Shown: positions 15,877 through 23,244 of the stretch, piece after piece
Layout of the letters: each line of letters opens with the position of its first letter
Position numbering within the stretch: position 1 is the stretch's first letter
NCBI GenBank assembly: GCA_964369845.1
Contig: CAYJFJ010000003.1
Location: 4,413 to 68,412 of the forward strand
DNA: 64,000 bases
Direction: 5' to 3'
Source: CAKOSP01 sp964369845
Lineage (GTDB): Bacteria > Bacillota_I > Bacilli_A > RF39 > UBA660
Notes under the pieces: model-generated
The model's database searches: none
Told to the model about the DNA's origin: nothing
The model's input: the letters and a program-made list of their open reading frames with translations, nothing else
Program-made: the position numbers and the translations under genes

Positions 15877-17106
15877 AACAATTTCAAGTGCTCTATGCAT
15901 TTTCATATCATACTTAATTACTTCTAAAGAACCATAAGCTTTTAATAATTCTTCTACTGTAATTCCATAATTTTCTGACATTTCTTTAGCTTTAGCTTCA
16001 ATTTCTTTTTCTTTAAAATCAATTTTTTCAGCGTCTGCTATTGCTTCGATTAAATATCTGAATTCCACACGTTTTTTTGCTTCTGAATCCATTTGTTTAT
16101 GTAAATCTTCATGAGTAGTTCCAGTCATTTGGAAATACGTATCTAAATTCATTCCTTGCATTTCAAGTTGTTTAGAATATTGATCAATCATTCTATGAAC
16201 TTCTTCAGTAATGATTTCTTCATTAATTTCTACTTTCATGTTTTTAGCTGCTGCTTCTAAACAATCATCAACAAATTTACTATCAGATTCTTTTTCTTTT
16301 TCGCTTTTGATAGTTTCTTCAATTTTCTTAGTTAAGCTAGCTTCATCAGTTACATCAGCATCACCTAAATCTTCAAAGAATTCTTTGTTTAATTCTGGTA
16401 ATTTTTTTGTTTTAATTTCTTTAACTTCAACTTCGAATGTTACGTCTTTTCCTTTTAAATGATCTACATACTCTTCAGGAAATTTAAGTTCTAATGTAAC
16501 TTTTTCTCCATTTTTAACACCAATTAATTTTTCTTCAAATCCTGGAATAAATGAGTTAGAACCGATTTCAAGTGGATAATCAAATCCTGTACCACCTTCA
16601 AGTTCTTTTCCATCTACAATTCCTTTGAAGTTAATTACTGCTGTATCGCCAGTAGCTATTTCGCCTTCTTTAATTACTGAATCTGCAAATTGATTACGTA
16701 ATTTAGTGATTTCTTCTTCGATTTCTTTTTTAGTTACTTTAGCAGTAGCTTTTTTAACACCTAAGTTTTTGTATTCTCCTAGTGTTACTTCAGGTTTAGT
16801 TATAAATACATATTTTAAGATAACGTTAGTATCTGAAATACCTTTTACATCTACTGAAGGTTGAACAACTGGATCTAATCCTTTTTCTTTAACTAAATTA
16901 TTATAAGTTTCTTCCATTACTATATTACAAGCTTCTTCATAAAGACTTTCAATACCATATTTTTTGATAAACATATCTTTTGGTACTGCACCTTTTCTAA
17001 ATCCGTCAACTTTAACATTTTTAACTTCTTTTTTAAAAGCTTTGTCTAATGCTTCAATCCACTCTTTTTCTAATTTAATTTCAATTTCATGTATATTTTT
17101 TGCCAT
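15862..17106 (-). CDS. tig: Trigger factor (ribosome-associated chaperone/prolyl isomerase)
   Basis: 414 aa with the three standard parts. The first is an N-terminal ribosome-binding domain, in which VDGFRKGAVPKDMFIKKYG contains the FRKG signature. A FKBP-type PPIase domain follows at about 145-240 (GDTAVINFKGIVDGK, GFDYPLEIGSNSFIPGFEE). The last is a long helical C-terminal substrate-binding region. It assists folding of nascent chains at the ribosome exit. The ATG follows AGAGGTAAAGT. It has its own promoter upstream and a terminator at its end, so it is probably monocistronic. Confidence 0.95.
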   Translation of the reverse strand: MAKNIHEIEIKLEKEWIEALDKAFKKEVKNVKVDGFRKGAVPKDMFIKKYGIESLYEEACNIVMEETYNNLVKEKGLDPVVQPSVDVKGISDTNVILKYVFITKPEVTLGEYKNLGVKKATAKVTKKEIEEEITKLRNQFADSVIKEGEIATGDTAVINFKGIVDGKELEGGTGFDYPLEIGSNSFIPGFEEKLIGVKNGEKVTLELKFPEEYVDHLKGKDVTFEVEVKEIKTKKLPELNKEFFEDLGDADVTDEASLTKKIEETIKSEKEKESDSKFVDDCLEAAAKNMKVEINEEIITEEVHRMIDQYSKQLEMQGMNLDTYFQMTGTTHEDLHKQMDSEAKKRVEFRYLIEAIADAEKIDFKEKEIEAKAKEMSENYGITVEELLKAYGSLEVIKYDMKMHRALEIVKENN

Positions 17107-17133
17107 ACTTTACCTCTTTCAAATTACTTACAT

Positions 17134-17162
17134 ATTATATAATAGTTTATAATTTATTTCAA
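17134..17162 (-). promoter_or_regulatory. Housekeeping-type promoter of tig
   Basis: TTGAAA (17157-17162) and TATAAT (17134-17139) on the minus strand, spaced by 17 nt, lie 28 bp before the tig start codon. Confidence 0.7.
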
Positions 17163-17179
17163 GAAAAAACACATATTTT

Positions 17180-17350
17180 TTACATTTTATGCATTTTAAT
17201 CTCTTCTTTGTTTTTCTCTGTATCAATAGTAATATATTTTCTTGTATTTTTTTTACTTAGTTCAATATATTTCTTTCTTTTTAAATTTACACTATTTTTA
17301 AAATCATTTAATATTTTCTTTTTATATATTATAATTTCTAATTTATCCAT
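17180..17350 (-). CDS. Small lysine-rich protein, 56 aa
   Basis: The ORF starts MDKLEIIIYKKKIL and ends EEIKMHKM. Its ATG begins one base after the stop codon of the upstream 180-aa gene, so translation is probably coupled. There is no strong ribosome site of its own. The product is almost entirely Lys, Ile, Asn and Glu, and could be a single charged helix. I recognise no family. It is kept because of the tight coupling and an uninterrupted reading frame, but the composition could also arise by chance in AT-rich DNA. Confidence 0.4.
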   Translation of the reverse strand: MDKLEIIIYKKKILNDFKNSVNLKRKKYIELSKKNTRKYITIDTEKNKEEIKMHKM

Positions 17351-17351
17351 A

Positions 17352-17894
17352 TTATGACTCTTGCTTTCTTAATCTAATTTTTGTTTCATCTGAAGTTTCA
17401 CACACACCTTTATTATTAAACGTATTTAATTTTTCTAAATAATCTTTGTAGGCATCGTTTAATTTTTCTAAATAATTTATTTGTCCTTCATTTGTTATAT
17501 TGGTAAAATCGTCAAATGCTTTGTTGTGTGGTAATTTTTGATATTTTTTATTCTTCTTTATATGGTATAACACTATTAATAAGTTTATTCCTACATTATT
17601 TATTATAGATAGTAAATCCATATTATACATATCACATGTAAGTGCAAGAAAATTATAACTAGCAAAAATTGCTGCACTTTTTACTCTATTAATTTCTCTT
17701 TTTTCTAAGCACTCTAAATACTCTTCATATGAGTTAATATTAGTATAATTTAATTCCTTCATCAGATAAAATTCACTTTTTTCAGAATACTGCTCTATTT
17801 TAATATCTGTGTTTTCGTATAACTTAATAATGTATTGATAACCATCTTCGGAAAATGTTCCTCTAGTTAGTGCTATTAATTTATTTGTTTCCAT
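17352..17894 (-). CDS. Protein of unknown function, 180 aa
   Basis: I recognise no family. The product is soluble-looking and mostly helical, with a hydrophobic stretch around residues 95-115 (LLSIINNVGINLLIVLY) that could be a buried helix. It has acidic and tyrosine-rich flanks and a Lys-rich segment before KLPHNKAFDDF. It is followed at once by the 56-aa Lys-rich ORF, suggesting a two-gene unit between greA and tig. Nothing in the sequence points to a function. Confidence 0.6.
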   Translation of the reverse strand: METNKLIALTRGTFSEDGYQYIIKLYENTDIKIEQYSEKSEFYLMKELNYTNINSYEEYLECLEKREINRVKSAAIFASYNFLALTCDMYNMDLLSIINNVGINLLIVLYHIKKNKKYQKLPHNKAFDDFTNITNEGQINYLEKLNDAYKDYLEKLNTFNNKGVCETSDETKIRLRKQES

Positions 17895-17950
17895 AACTTC
17901 TCCTACCTATTATTATATAAACAATATCCTCAATGTCAATATTTTTGCAT

Positions 17951-17981
17951 AAAAAAAACTAAATTTTTAAAACTTAGTTTA
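17951..17981 (-). terminator. Terminator after greA
   Basis: The inverted repeat AAACTAA / TTAGTTT with a T-run of eight on the minus strand overlaps the greA 3' end. Confidence 0.65.
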
Positions 17982-18441
17982 CTTCAGTGATTGTCACAAA
18001 GTATGTTCCTGTCGGACTTTCTACTTCTACTTTATCACCTTTTTTACGATTTAAAAGTGCAATACCAAATGGTGATTCGTTAGATATTTTATTATTGAAA
18101 GAATCAGCTTCTACTGAACCTACAAGTTTAAATTCTTCTGTATCTCCATCTTCATATGATACTGTTACTAGTGAACCTAGTGATACTTCTCCAGTTGTTT
18201 TTTTCTTTGCAGCTATTTCACAGTGTTCTAATCTATATTCTAAATCCTTGATTTTTGCTTCAATTTGAGCTTGTTCATTTCTAGCTGCATCATAATCAGC
18301 ATTTTCAGATAAGTCTCCCATAGCTCTAGCTTCTTTTAAAGCTATAATAACTTCTGGTCTTCTTACATTTTTTAATTCATTTAATTCATTTTCTAATTCG
18401 ATAAATCCTTCTGGTGTTAATACACAAACATTATCATTCAT
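17974..18441 (-). CDS. greA: Transcription elongation factor GreA
   Basis: 155 aa from the ATG at 18439-18441, chosen for its AGGAG site 9 nt upstream; an 8-codon longer frame has no such site. GreA rescues backtracked RNA polymerase by stimulating transcript cleavage. The N-terminal coiled coil (LTPEGFIELENELNELKNVRRPEVI, visible as a region at about 8-32) carries the acidic tip DLSENADYDAARNEQ. The C-terminal FKBP-like domain ends with SPFGIALLNRKKGDKVEVESP. greA follows the trhP/mltG operon, as in B. subtilis (there with udk in between, missing here). Confidence 0.95.
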   Translation of the reverse strand: MNDNVCVLTPEGFIELENELNELKNVRRPEVIIALKEARAMGDLSENADYDAARNEQAQIEAKIKDLEYRLEHCEIAAKKKTTGEVSLGSLVTVSYEDGDTEEFKLVGSVEADSFNNKISNESPFGIALLNRKKGDKVEVESPTGTYFVTITEVN

Positions 18442-18466
18442 AATTCTTGTCTCCTTAATAATCAAA

Positions 18467-18481
18467 CGTTATTTGATAACG
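18467..18481. promoter_or_regulatory. Perfect palindrome upstream of greA
   Basis: CGTTAT-ttg-ATAACG, a 15-bp palindrome between the trhP2 stop and the greA ribosome site. No T-run follows, so it looks more like an operator or processing site than a terminator. No function is known. Confidence 0.35.
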
Positions 18482-18493
18482 ATAATAATATTA

Positions 18494-19684
18494 CTACAAA
18501 TAATCCTTTTTGTCAAACATCTTAGCTCTAATCATTGTAAATGGTTCAACCTTTTGGTCTAAAGGCAACTTTATAATCATTTGAGGATGATTTGCAACTT
18601 CAATTTCTTCGTTTTTCTCATTATATATATTATTAACTATATAATCAAAAGGTTCCGAATTTGGACCAAAAAATTCTAATTTGTCACCTTTTTTGAAATA
18701 ATTTCTCTGCTCTATAGTTACTGTTTTAGTTTCTTCATTATAAAACAAAACTATACCTAAAAAATCTTTATTTGTTTTTTCTTCTCTTCCTTGGAAGTAC
18801 TGGTCTTTTACATCTGGTAATTTACTGAAAAACTGTGATTTTGATTCTCTGTTTGCACATCTATTTAATATATCTAAGTGATATGCTTCTTCTTTTTTAG
18901 TTAATTTATTATTAATTGCTAAATCAAATATTTTTCGGTATGTTCCTATAACTGTTGCTACATAGTAAATAGATCTCATTCTTCCTTCGACTTTATATGA
19001 AACGATTCCTAAATCCATCATTTCTTTAATATTTACTACCATATTCAAATCTTTTGGCGTCATTGTAAACTCTTCTTTGTCTTTATTTTCAAAACACCAT
19101 CTACACACTTGAGCACATCCGCCTCTGTTCGCATCTCTTTTAGTAGTAATATTGCTCATTACACATTTTCCACTAAAAGATACACACATAGCTCCGTGAA
19201 CAAATGCTTCAACTTCTATTTTAGTATTATCTATAATTCTTTTGATTTCTTCTTTAGGCGTTTCTCTTGCTAAAACTATTCTTTTAACTCCAAGAGATTG
19301 CCAAAATTTTACTGAGTACTCATTTAATACACTTGCTTGAGTTGAAAGTACTACGAATAAATTTAATTTTAAATCTTGCACTAATTTTATAACTGCAATA
19401 TCACTTGCTATTATTCCATCGACCTTTATTTCTTCTAAGTATTTTAAATAAGTTTCTAATCCTTCAAAATCTTCATTATGAAAAACTATGTTTAAAGTTA
19501 CATATAACTTTTTACCTAGTTTGTGCGCATACTCAGTTCCTTCTTTAATTTGCTCTAAAGAAAAGTTTTTTGCATTTGCTCTTAAACTAAAGTTTTGCCC
19601 TCCTATATATACTGCATCTGCACCATATAAAAAAGCTATTTTAAGTCTTTCTAAATCACCTGCTGGTGCTAGTAATTCAAACAT
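18494..19684 (-). CDS. trhP2: U32-family tRNA hydroxylation protein TrhP2 (YrrO)
   Basis: 396 aa, the long U32-family member of the Bacillus yrrN-yrrO pair. It has the N-terminal LLAPAGDLERLKIAFLYGADAVYIGG barrel start, seen here as a region, and the conserved cluster HGAMCVSFSGKCVMS plus GGCAQVCRWC. The three or four Cys of that cluster bind the Fe-S cluster in TrhP/RlhA proteins. A C-terminal beta domain (EFFGPN) follows. With TrhP1 it makes 5-hydroxyuridine at tRNA position 34, using prephenate in known systems. Older annotations call it a collagenase-like peptidase. It is coupled to trhP1 by a one-base overlap. Confidence 0.9.
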   Translation of the reverse strand: MFELLAPAGDLERLKIAFLYGADAVYIGGQNFSLRANAKNFSLEQIKEGTEYAHKLGKKLYVTLNIVFHNEDFEGLETYLKYLEEIKVDGIIASDIAVIKLVQDLKLNLFVVLSTQASVLNEYSVKFWQSLGVKRIVLARETPKEEIKRIIDNTKIEVEAFVHGAMCVSFSGKCVMSNITTKRDANRGGCAQVCRWCFENKDKEEFTMTPKDLNMVVNIKEMMDLGIVSYKVEGRMRSIYYVATVIGTYRKIFDLAINNKLTKKEEAYHLDILNRCANRESKSQFFSKLPDVKDQYFQGREEKTNKDFLGIVLFYNEETKTVTIEQRNYFKKGDKLEFFGPNSEPFDYIVNNIYNEKNEEIEVANHPQMIIKLPLDQKVEPFTMIRAKMFDKKDYL

Positions 19685-20454
19685 TATTTGTCACCGCCTT
19701 TTAATTTATAAATTGTTTTATTATACAAAAAGCCAGTGTTTTCACTTTCCTTTTCTAGATCAACAATAAACTCTTCTACTTCCATATTAAATAAATTTAT
19801 TACAACATAACTTAAATTGTCTTCGTATTTTTCATGTAATCCATTAAATGTATTATTGTCATAAATTACTGTTCCTTCACTGCTTTCTACACTTAAAAAG
19901 TTGTAATCAGTGTTTTTTAAATCAATTACTCTTTCTTTTTCTATATTGTGAAAACTACTGTAATTACTATTAAGCATTCTTCTTGAATATGAAATATTTA
20001 ACTTTCCATAACCAAATATTCCTACTGGTTTAATTGCTTTTTTTAGTATTTCGTTTGTTTCTTCTAGTGTTAAATCTGGAGAAATTATAACTGTGTCTAC
20101 ATAATTTAAATATGCATTTATACTATTATAATTAGTAGCAAAATGATTATTAAATAATATTTTTTCTATATTTAAGTCTTTTATAATTTCAAGAACTCCT
20201 AAATCATCAAATACTATACCTTTTATGTTTTGAGGAAGTGCTGTAAGTTCTTTTTTTAACAAATCTAAATCTTTTGATTCAAACAACCTATTTATATATA
20301 AATAAGAATTTTCTTCATTTATTTCATTTAACTTAAAGTATTTATTGAATCCAACAGAAAAAAACTCAAGTGGGTATAAAAATTTATTTATTCCAAGCAC
20401 TTTAAGTTTTTCTATGTCTAGATTATTTTGTATAATAACTAGTTTATTTTGCAT
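19684..20454 (-). CDS. trhP1: U32-family tRNA hydroxylation protein TrhP1 (YrrN)
   Basis: 256 aa. It corresponds in position and length to B. subtilis YrrN, a short, diverged U32-type barrel partner of YrrO. Recognisable parts are PQNIKGIVFDDLGVLEII, FNNHFATNYNSINAYL and a SYSRRMLNSNYSSF element, which keeps the barrel pattern but lacks the Cys cluster. The call depends mostly on position, between trmR and trhP2 with overlapping ends (11 bp with trmR, 1 bp with trhP2). Confidence 0.75.
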   Translation of the reverse strand: MQNKLVIIQNNLDIEKLKVLGINKFLYPLEFFSVGFNKYFKLNEINEENSYLYINRLFESKDLDLLKKELTALPQNIKGIVFDDLGVLEIIKDLNIEKILFNNHFATNYNSINAYLNYVDTVIISPDLTLEETNEILKKAIKPVGIFGYGKLNISYSRRMLNSNYSSFHNIEKERVIDLKNTDYNFLSVESSEGTVIYDNNTFNGLHEKYEDNLSYVVINLFNMEVEEFIVDLEKESENTGFLYNKTIYKLKGGDK

Positions 20455-21040
20455 CTTTTTTCACACTCACTGATAAACCATCACCAATGTTGTAGAACTT
20501 CGTTTCAAATTCTTTATTTTCTTTTAAAAATTCAATATATCCTTCTATTTTTTGTACTAAACTTTTTAGGTTTGATTTATCCATCTCATTAGAAGTTCCT
20601 ACATAACCATGGAAATTTATATTATCTGTTATAATTACTCCTCCAGGTTTTAAAAAATATTTGAATTTTTCGAAAAAGTTAGTATATTGACCTTTAGCTG
20701 CATCTATAAAAATTAAATCATATTTTAAATCTTCTGATAAATTTACTTCAAGTGCATCTTGATATACTACGTTTATTCTGTTTTCTAGTTTACTTCTTTT
20801 AACATTTTTTAAACACTCCATATAACGAGTTTCATCTCGCTCTATAGTTGTTATGCTTGAATCAACATATGCTGATGCCATTAAAATTGCTGAATAACCT
20901 ATAGCACTTCCTATTTCTAATATATTCTCTATTTTGTTTGCTTTAATAAATTTCATTATAAATGTTATAGAATCTTTTTCTATAATTGGAACGTTATGCT
21001 GCGTGGCATACTCCTCCATATCCATAATTATTTCTTTCAT
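20444..21040 (-). CDS. trmR: tRNA 5-hydroxyuridine methyltransferase TrmR (YrrM)
   Basis: 198 aa, an O-methyltransferase of the catechol/caffeoyl-CoA type. It has SAM-binding motif I ENILEIGSAIGYSAI (about residue 37), motif II TTIERDE, metal-binding FIDAAKGQY, and the downstream DNINFHG. TrmR methylates 5-hydroxyuridine-34 to 5-methoxyuridine, the next step after the two TrhP proteins encoded just downstream in the same operon. The combination supports wobble decoding of NNU/NNA/NNG codons. The start has a modest upstream GGAG-like site (AAGGAGTAAAAAC). Confidence 0.9.
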   Translation of the reverse strand: MKEIIMDMEEYATQHNVPIIEKDSITFIMKFIKANKIENILEIGSAIGYSAILMASAYVDSSITTIERDETRYMECLKNVKRSKLENRINVVYQDALEVNLSEDLKYDLIFIDAAKGQYTNFFEKFKYFLKPGGVIITDNINFHGYVGTSNEMDKSNLKSLVQKIEGYIEFLKENKEFETKFYNIGDGLSVSVKKDAK

Positions 21041-21052
21041 TGTTTTTACTCC

Positions 21053-22114
21053 TTAATATAATCCTGCATTTTTTATTTGTAATTCAGCATCTTTTGCTAA
21101 AAATTCTTCGTACGTTTCGAAAAAATGTACTTTACCATTTGAAACATCTGCAATGAAATACAAATTGTTTTTATTTGACGGATTTAATACTGCTGTTAAT
21201 GACTCAAAAGAAGGATTACATATTGGTCCTACTGGTAAGCCTAAAAAATTTGCAGCTCTAGTATTATAACCGTTTTCATCGTTTAAGTCACTATAATTTA
21301 GTAATTCTTTCATATCTTTTTGAACTCCATAGTATGTTGTTACGTCCATTCCTAGTGTCATTGGATATGCTAAACGTGAATAAATTACTTGCGCTACGTC
21401 TTTGCGATCATCAGTTTCTACAGCTTCAAGTTCTGTTATCGATGCCATGGTAAGAAGTTCGTGAAGTGTATAACCACTTTCTTTGATATTAGTACTTAAA
21501 CTAGATATTTGATTTGCTGTTTCTAGCAATAGTTTTTCAATTATTTGCTCTATAGTTGCATCTTCATAAAATTCATAAGTATTTGGAAATAAATATCCTT
21601 CGAGTGGATAATATATATCATTATCTAAAATTTCATTTGTTAAAAAATCATATGAAGCTATTAAACTTTCGTTATATTCAGTATCTGTAAATACTTTTAT
21701 TACTTCATCGTAAGTGTAATTGAAGTTTTCACTTATTATATATGCATAGTTAGTTACTCTCATTCCTTCTGGAAATGTTACTTTTATCGTATCTGCGTAT
21801 ATATTTGTATCTCCTGATTCTAACTGTTCTAATACTTGTGATGCTGTGCTAAATCTATTAATGTTATATGTTCCTGCTTGCAAATTCATATTAAAGTTAG
21901 CAAGCATATAAATTTTTGCTGCAAGACTACTTTTTATAACTCCTGCTGCTTTTAAATCATCAATTATATCAAATTTACTTGTTCCACTTTTAATTTCTAT
22001 TGTTACATATTCATCAGTTTCACTTACTCTTTGTAAACCAAAATACGTGAAAACTGTCACTGATACTATTAATAAAACCAATACCCCTGTTATAATTAAA
22101 ATTATCTTTTTCAT
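21053..22114 (-). CDS. mltG: Endolytic murein transglycosylase MltG (YrrL)
   Basis: 353 aa. A cytoplasmic N-terminus is followed by one TM helix (about residues 4-27), a LysM-like region (IEIKSGTSKFDIIDDLKAAGVI), then the YceG/MltG domain with the catalytic Glu in TMASITELEAVE and the conserved LGMDVTTYYG, NTRAANFLGLPVGPICNP and FIADVSNGKVHFF motifs (the canonical Tyr/Asn pair of NTYxxxGLPP is here NTRAANFLGLPVGP). MltG cuts nascent glycan strands, setting their length. It occupies the yrrL position upstream of trmR, as in B. subtilis. Confidence 0.93.
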   Translation of the reverse strand: MKKIILIITGVLVLLIVSVTVFTYFGLQRVSETDEYVTIEIKSGTSKFDIIDDLKAAGVIKSSLAAKIYMLANFNMNLQAGTYNINRFSTASQVLEQLESGDTNIYADTIKVTFPEGMRVTNYAYIISENFNYTYDEVIKVFTDTEYNESLIASYDFLTNEILDNDIYYPLEGYLFPNTYEFYEDATIEQIIEKLLLETANQISSLSTNIKESGYTLHELLTMASITELEAVETDDRKDVAQVIYSRLAYPMTLGMDVTTYYGVQKDMKELLNYSDLNDENGYNTRAANFLGLPVGPICNPSFESLTAVLNPSNKNNLYFIADVSNGKVHFFETYEEFLAKDAELQIKNAGLY

Positions 22115-22115
22115 A

Positions 22116-22358
22116 TTACCCTTCTTTTTTCATCTTATTTACTATTTTATCTAAAAACTCTTTTTCTTCTTCAGTAACTTCTTTTAATGTTACTTTATCA
22201 AGAGACTTAGCATACGACATTACCGTTTTACCATCTTTATTTGGTTTTGCATTTCTAAACACAAAATATTCTGCATTATTTTTTTTGAATTTTAATAATA
22301 GAGGATATTTTTGCTTAACATTACTTTTACTCGTAATAACTATATTATTTTCTTGCAT
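22116..22358 (-). CDS. yrzB: DUF1292 protein (YrzB-like)
   Basis: 80 aa, small and probably cytoplasmic. It has the YPLLLKFKKNNAEYFVFRNAKPN pattern (seen as a region at about 18-40), typical of DUF1292 proteins, and ends in an EVTEEEKEFLDKIVNKMKK helix. In Bacilli this gene sits between ruvX and mltG, exactly as here. It overlaps ruvX by 14 bp and mltG follows 1 bp after its stop. The biochemical role of the family is not known. Confidence 0.8.
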   Translation of the reverse strand: MQENNIVITSKSNVKQKYPLLLKFKKNNAEYFVFRNAKPNKDGKTVMSYAKSLDKVTLKEVTEEEKEFLDKIVNKMKKEG

Positions 22359-22770
22359 TTTCTACCCTTTTCATAAATGTTTCTAAAATTAAACATGCTG
22401 ATAATGTATCTATAACTTTTTTACTTTGTCTAGTGTCTTTACCATTGAAATGAAGTATATTTTGCGCAAATATAGTTGTAAGTCTTTCATCTTCAAAATG
22501 TATATTTATACCTTCTTTATTAATAAATTTAAGTAATTCATCAGATCTTTTTGTAGCAAAACCTTCACTTCCATCCATGTTTTTAGGTTTTCCTATAACT
22601 AGATCTGTTACTTTATTTTCTAAAATTATACTATTTATTTCTTTAGCTAAAAAATCATAATCTTCTGATTTATAACTAATTGTTTTTACTGGGCACGCTA
22701 TTGTATTACTTTGATCAGTAATTGCTACACCGCATCTTTTAGTTCCCAAGTCTAAAGCTAATACTCTCAT
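22345..22770 (-). CDS. ruvX: RuvX/YqgF family RNase H-fold nuclease
   Basis: 141 aa. The RNase H-like fold starts with RVLALDLGTKRCGVAITD (first catalytic Asp about residue 6). It continues through LVIGKPKNMDGSEG, the FEDERLTT motif (Glu/Asp pair about residue 95) and a terminal DTLSACLILETFM helix with the last acidic residue. YqgF proteins act in 16S rRNA 5'-end maturation and have been proposed as Holliday junction resolvases. Overlaps at both ends show membership of the ireB-ruvX-yrzB-mltG operon. Confidence 0.92.
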   Translation of the reverse strand: MRVLALDLGTKRCGVAITDQSNTIACPVKTISYKSEDYDFLAKEINSIILENKVTDLVIGKPKNMDGSEGFATKRSDELLKFINKEGINIHFEDERLTTIFAQNILHFNGKDTRQSKKVIDTLSACLILETFMKRVENARK

Positions 22771-23012
22771 TATATTTCAAAACAATTATTAAGAAGTGCA
22801 CTTAATAATTCCCTTCTATCATATTTTTTTATTATGCTTCTTGCATTTTCTTTATTAGTTATATATAAATCATCGCCTGTTAATATATAGCCAATTATTT
22901 GATTACTTGGATTATATCCATTACTTTTTAATTTTTGCATAACTTCTTTTAATTCTATAAGGATTAATTCCTGTCTTAATTCTTTAAAGTCATATATACT
23001 TGTTTTATCCAT
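22770..23012 (-). CDS. ireB: IreB family regulatory protein (YrzL, DUF965)
   Basis: 80 aa from the ATG at 23010-23012, which has GAGGTG 5 nt upstream; a 15-codon longer frame would start inside the promoter region and is rejected. The family signature is visible in ELKEVMQKLKSNGYNPSNQIIGYILTGDDLYIT, given here as a region (about 20-52), and the YDRRELL motif. IreB is a substrate of the Ser/Thr kinase IreK in Enterococcus and affects cephalosporin resistance. It is the first gene of the ireB-ruvX-yrzB-mltG-trmR-trhP operon. Confidence 0.9.
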   Translation of the reverse strand: MDKTSIYDFKELRQELILIELKEVMQKLKSNGYNPSNQIIGYILTGDDLYITNKENARSIIKKYDRRELLSALLNNCFEI

Positions 23013-23035
23013 TTTACACCTCAAAGTACAAATAC

Positions 23036-23064
23036 ATTTTATCAAAAATATGACCATATATCAA
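23036..23064 (-). promoter_or_regulatory. Housekeeping-type promoter of the ireB operon
   Basis: TTGATA (23059-23064) and TAAAAT (23036-23041) on the minus strand with a 17-nt spacer, 24 bp upstream of the chosen ireB start. Confidence 0.7.
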
Positions 23065-23173
23065 GGTTAGTTTCGTTTTCCACTATTATAATTAGTACAT
23101 ACCTTTAATTTATTGCATTTTTTTATCTGAGTATCTAACATGTTTTTTCAGTTATATTAATATATTTATTTTT

Positions 23174-23204
23174 TTGTTAACTAGTTGTATACATGATATA
23201 TAAT
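23174..23204 (+). promoter_or_regulatory. Candidate promoter of the lectin-fold surface protein gene
   Basis: TTGTTA (23174-23179), then 17 nt, then TATATAAT (23197-23204). It lies about 40 bp upstream of the start codon, and other AT-rich choices exist nearby. Confidence 0.4.
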
Positions 23205-23244
23205 TTTTGATATAATATTTTTATAATAGATGAAGTGAGGTAAA

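Noticed and set aside
17180..17350. Part of an extended tig or of the 180-aa gene by frameshift
   Set aside because: The reading frame starts after a regular stop codon and has no similarity to either neighbour; it is kept as a separate low-confidence small gene.
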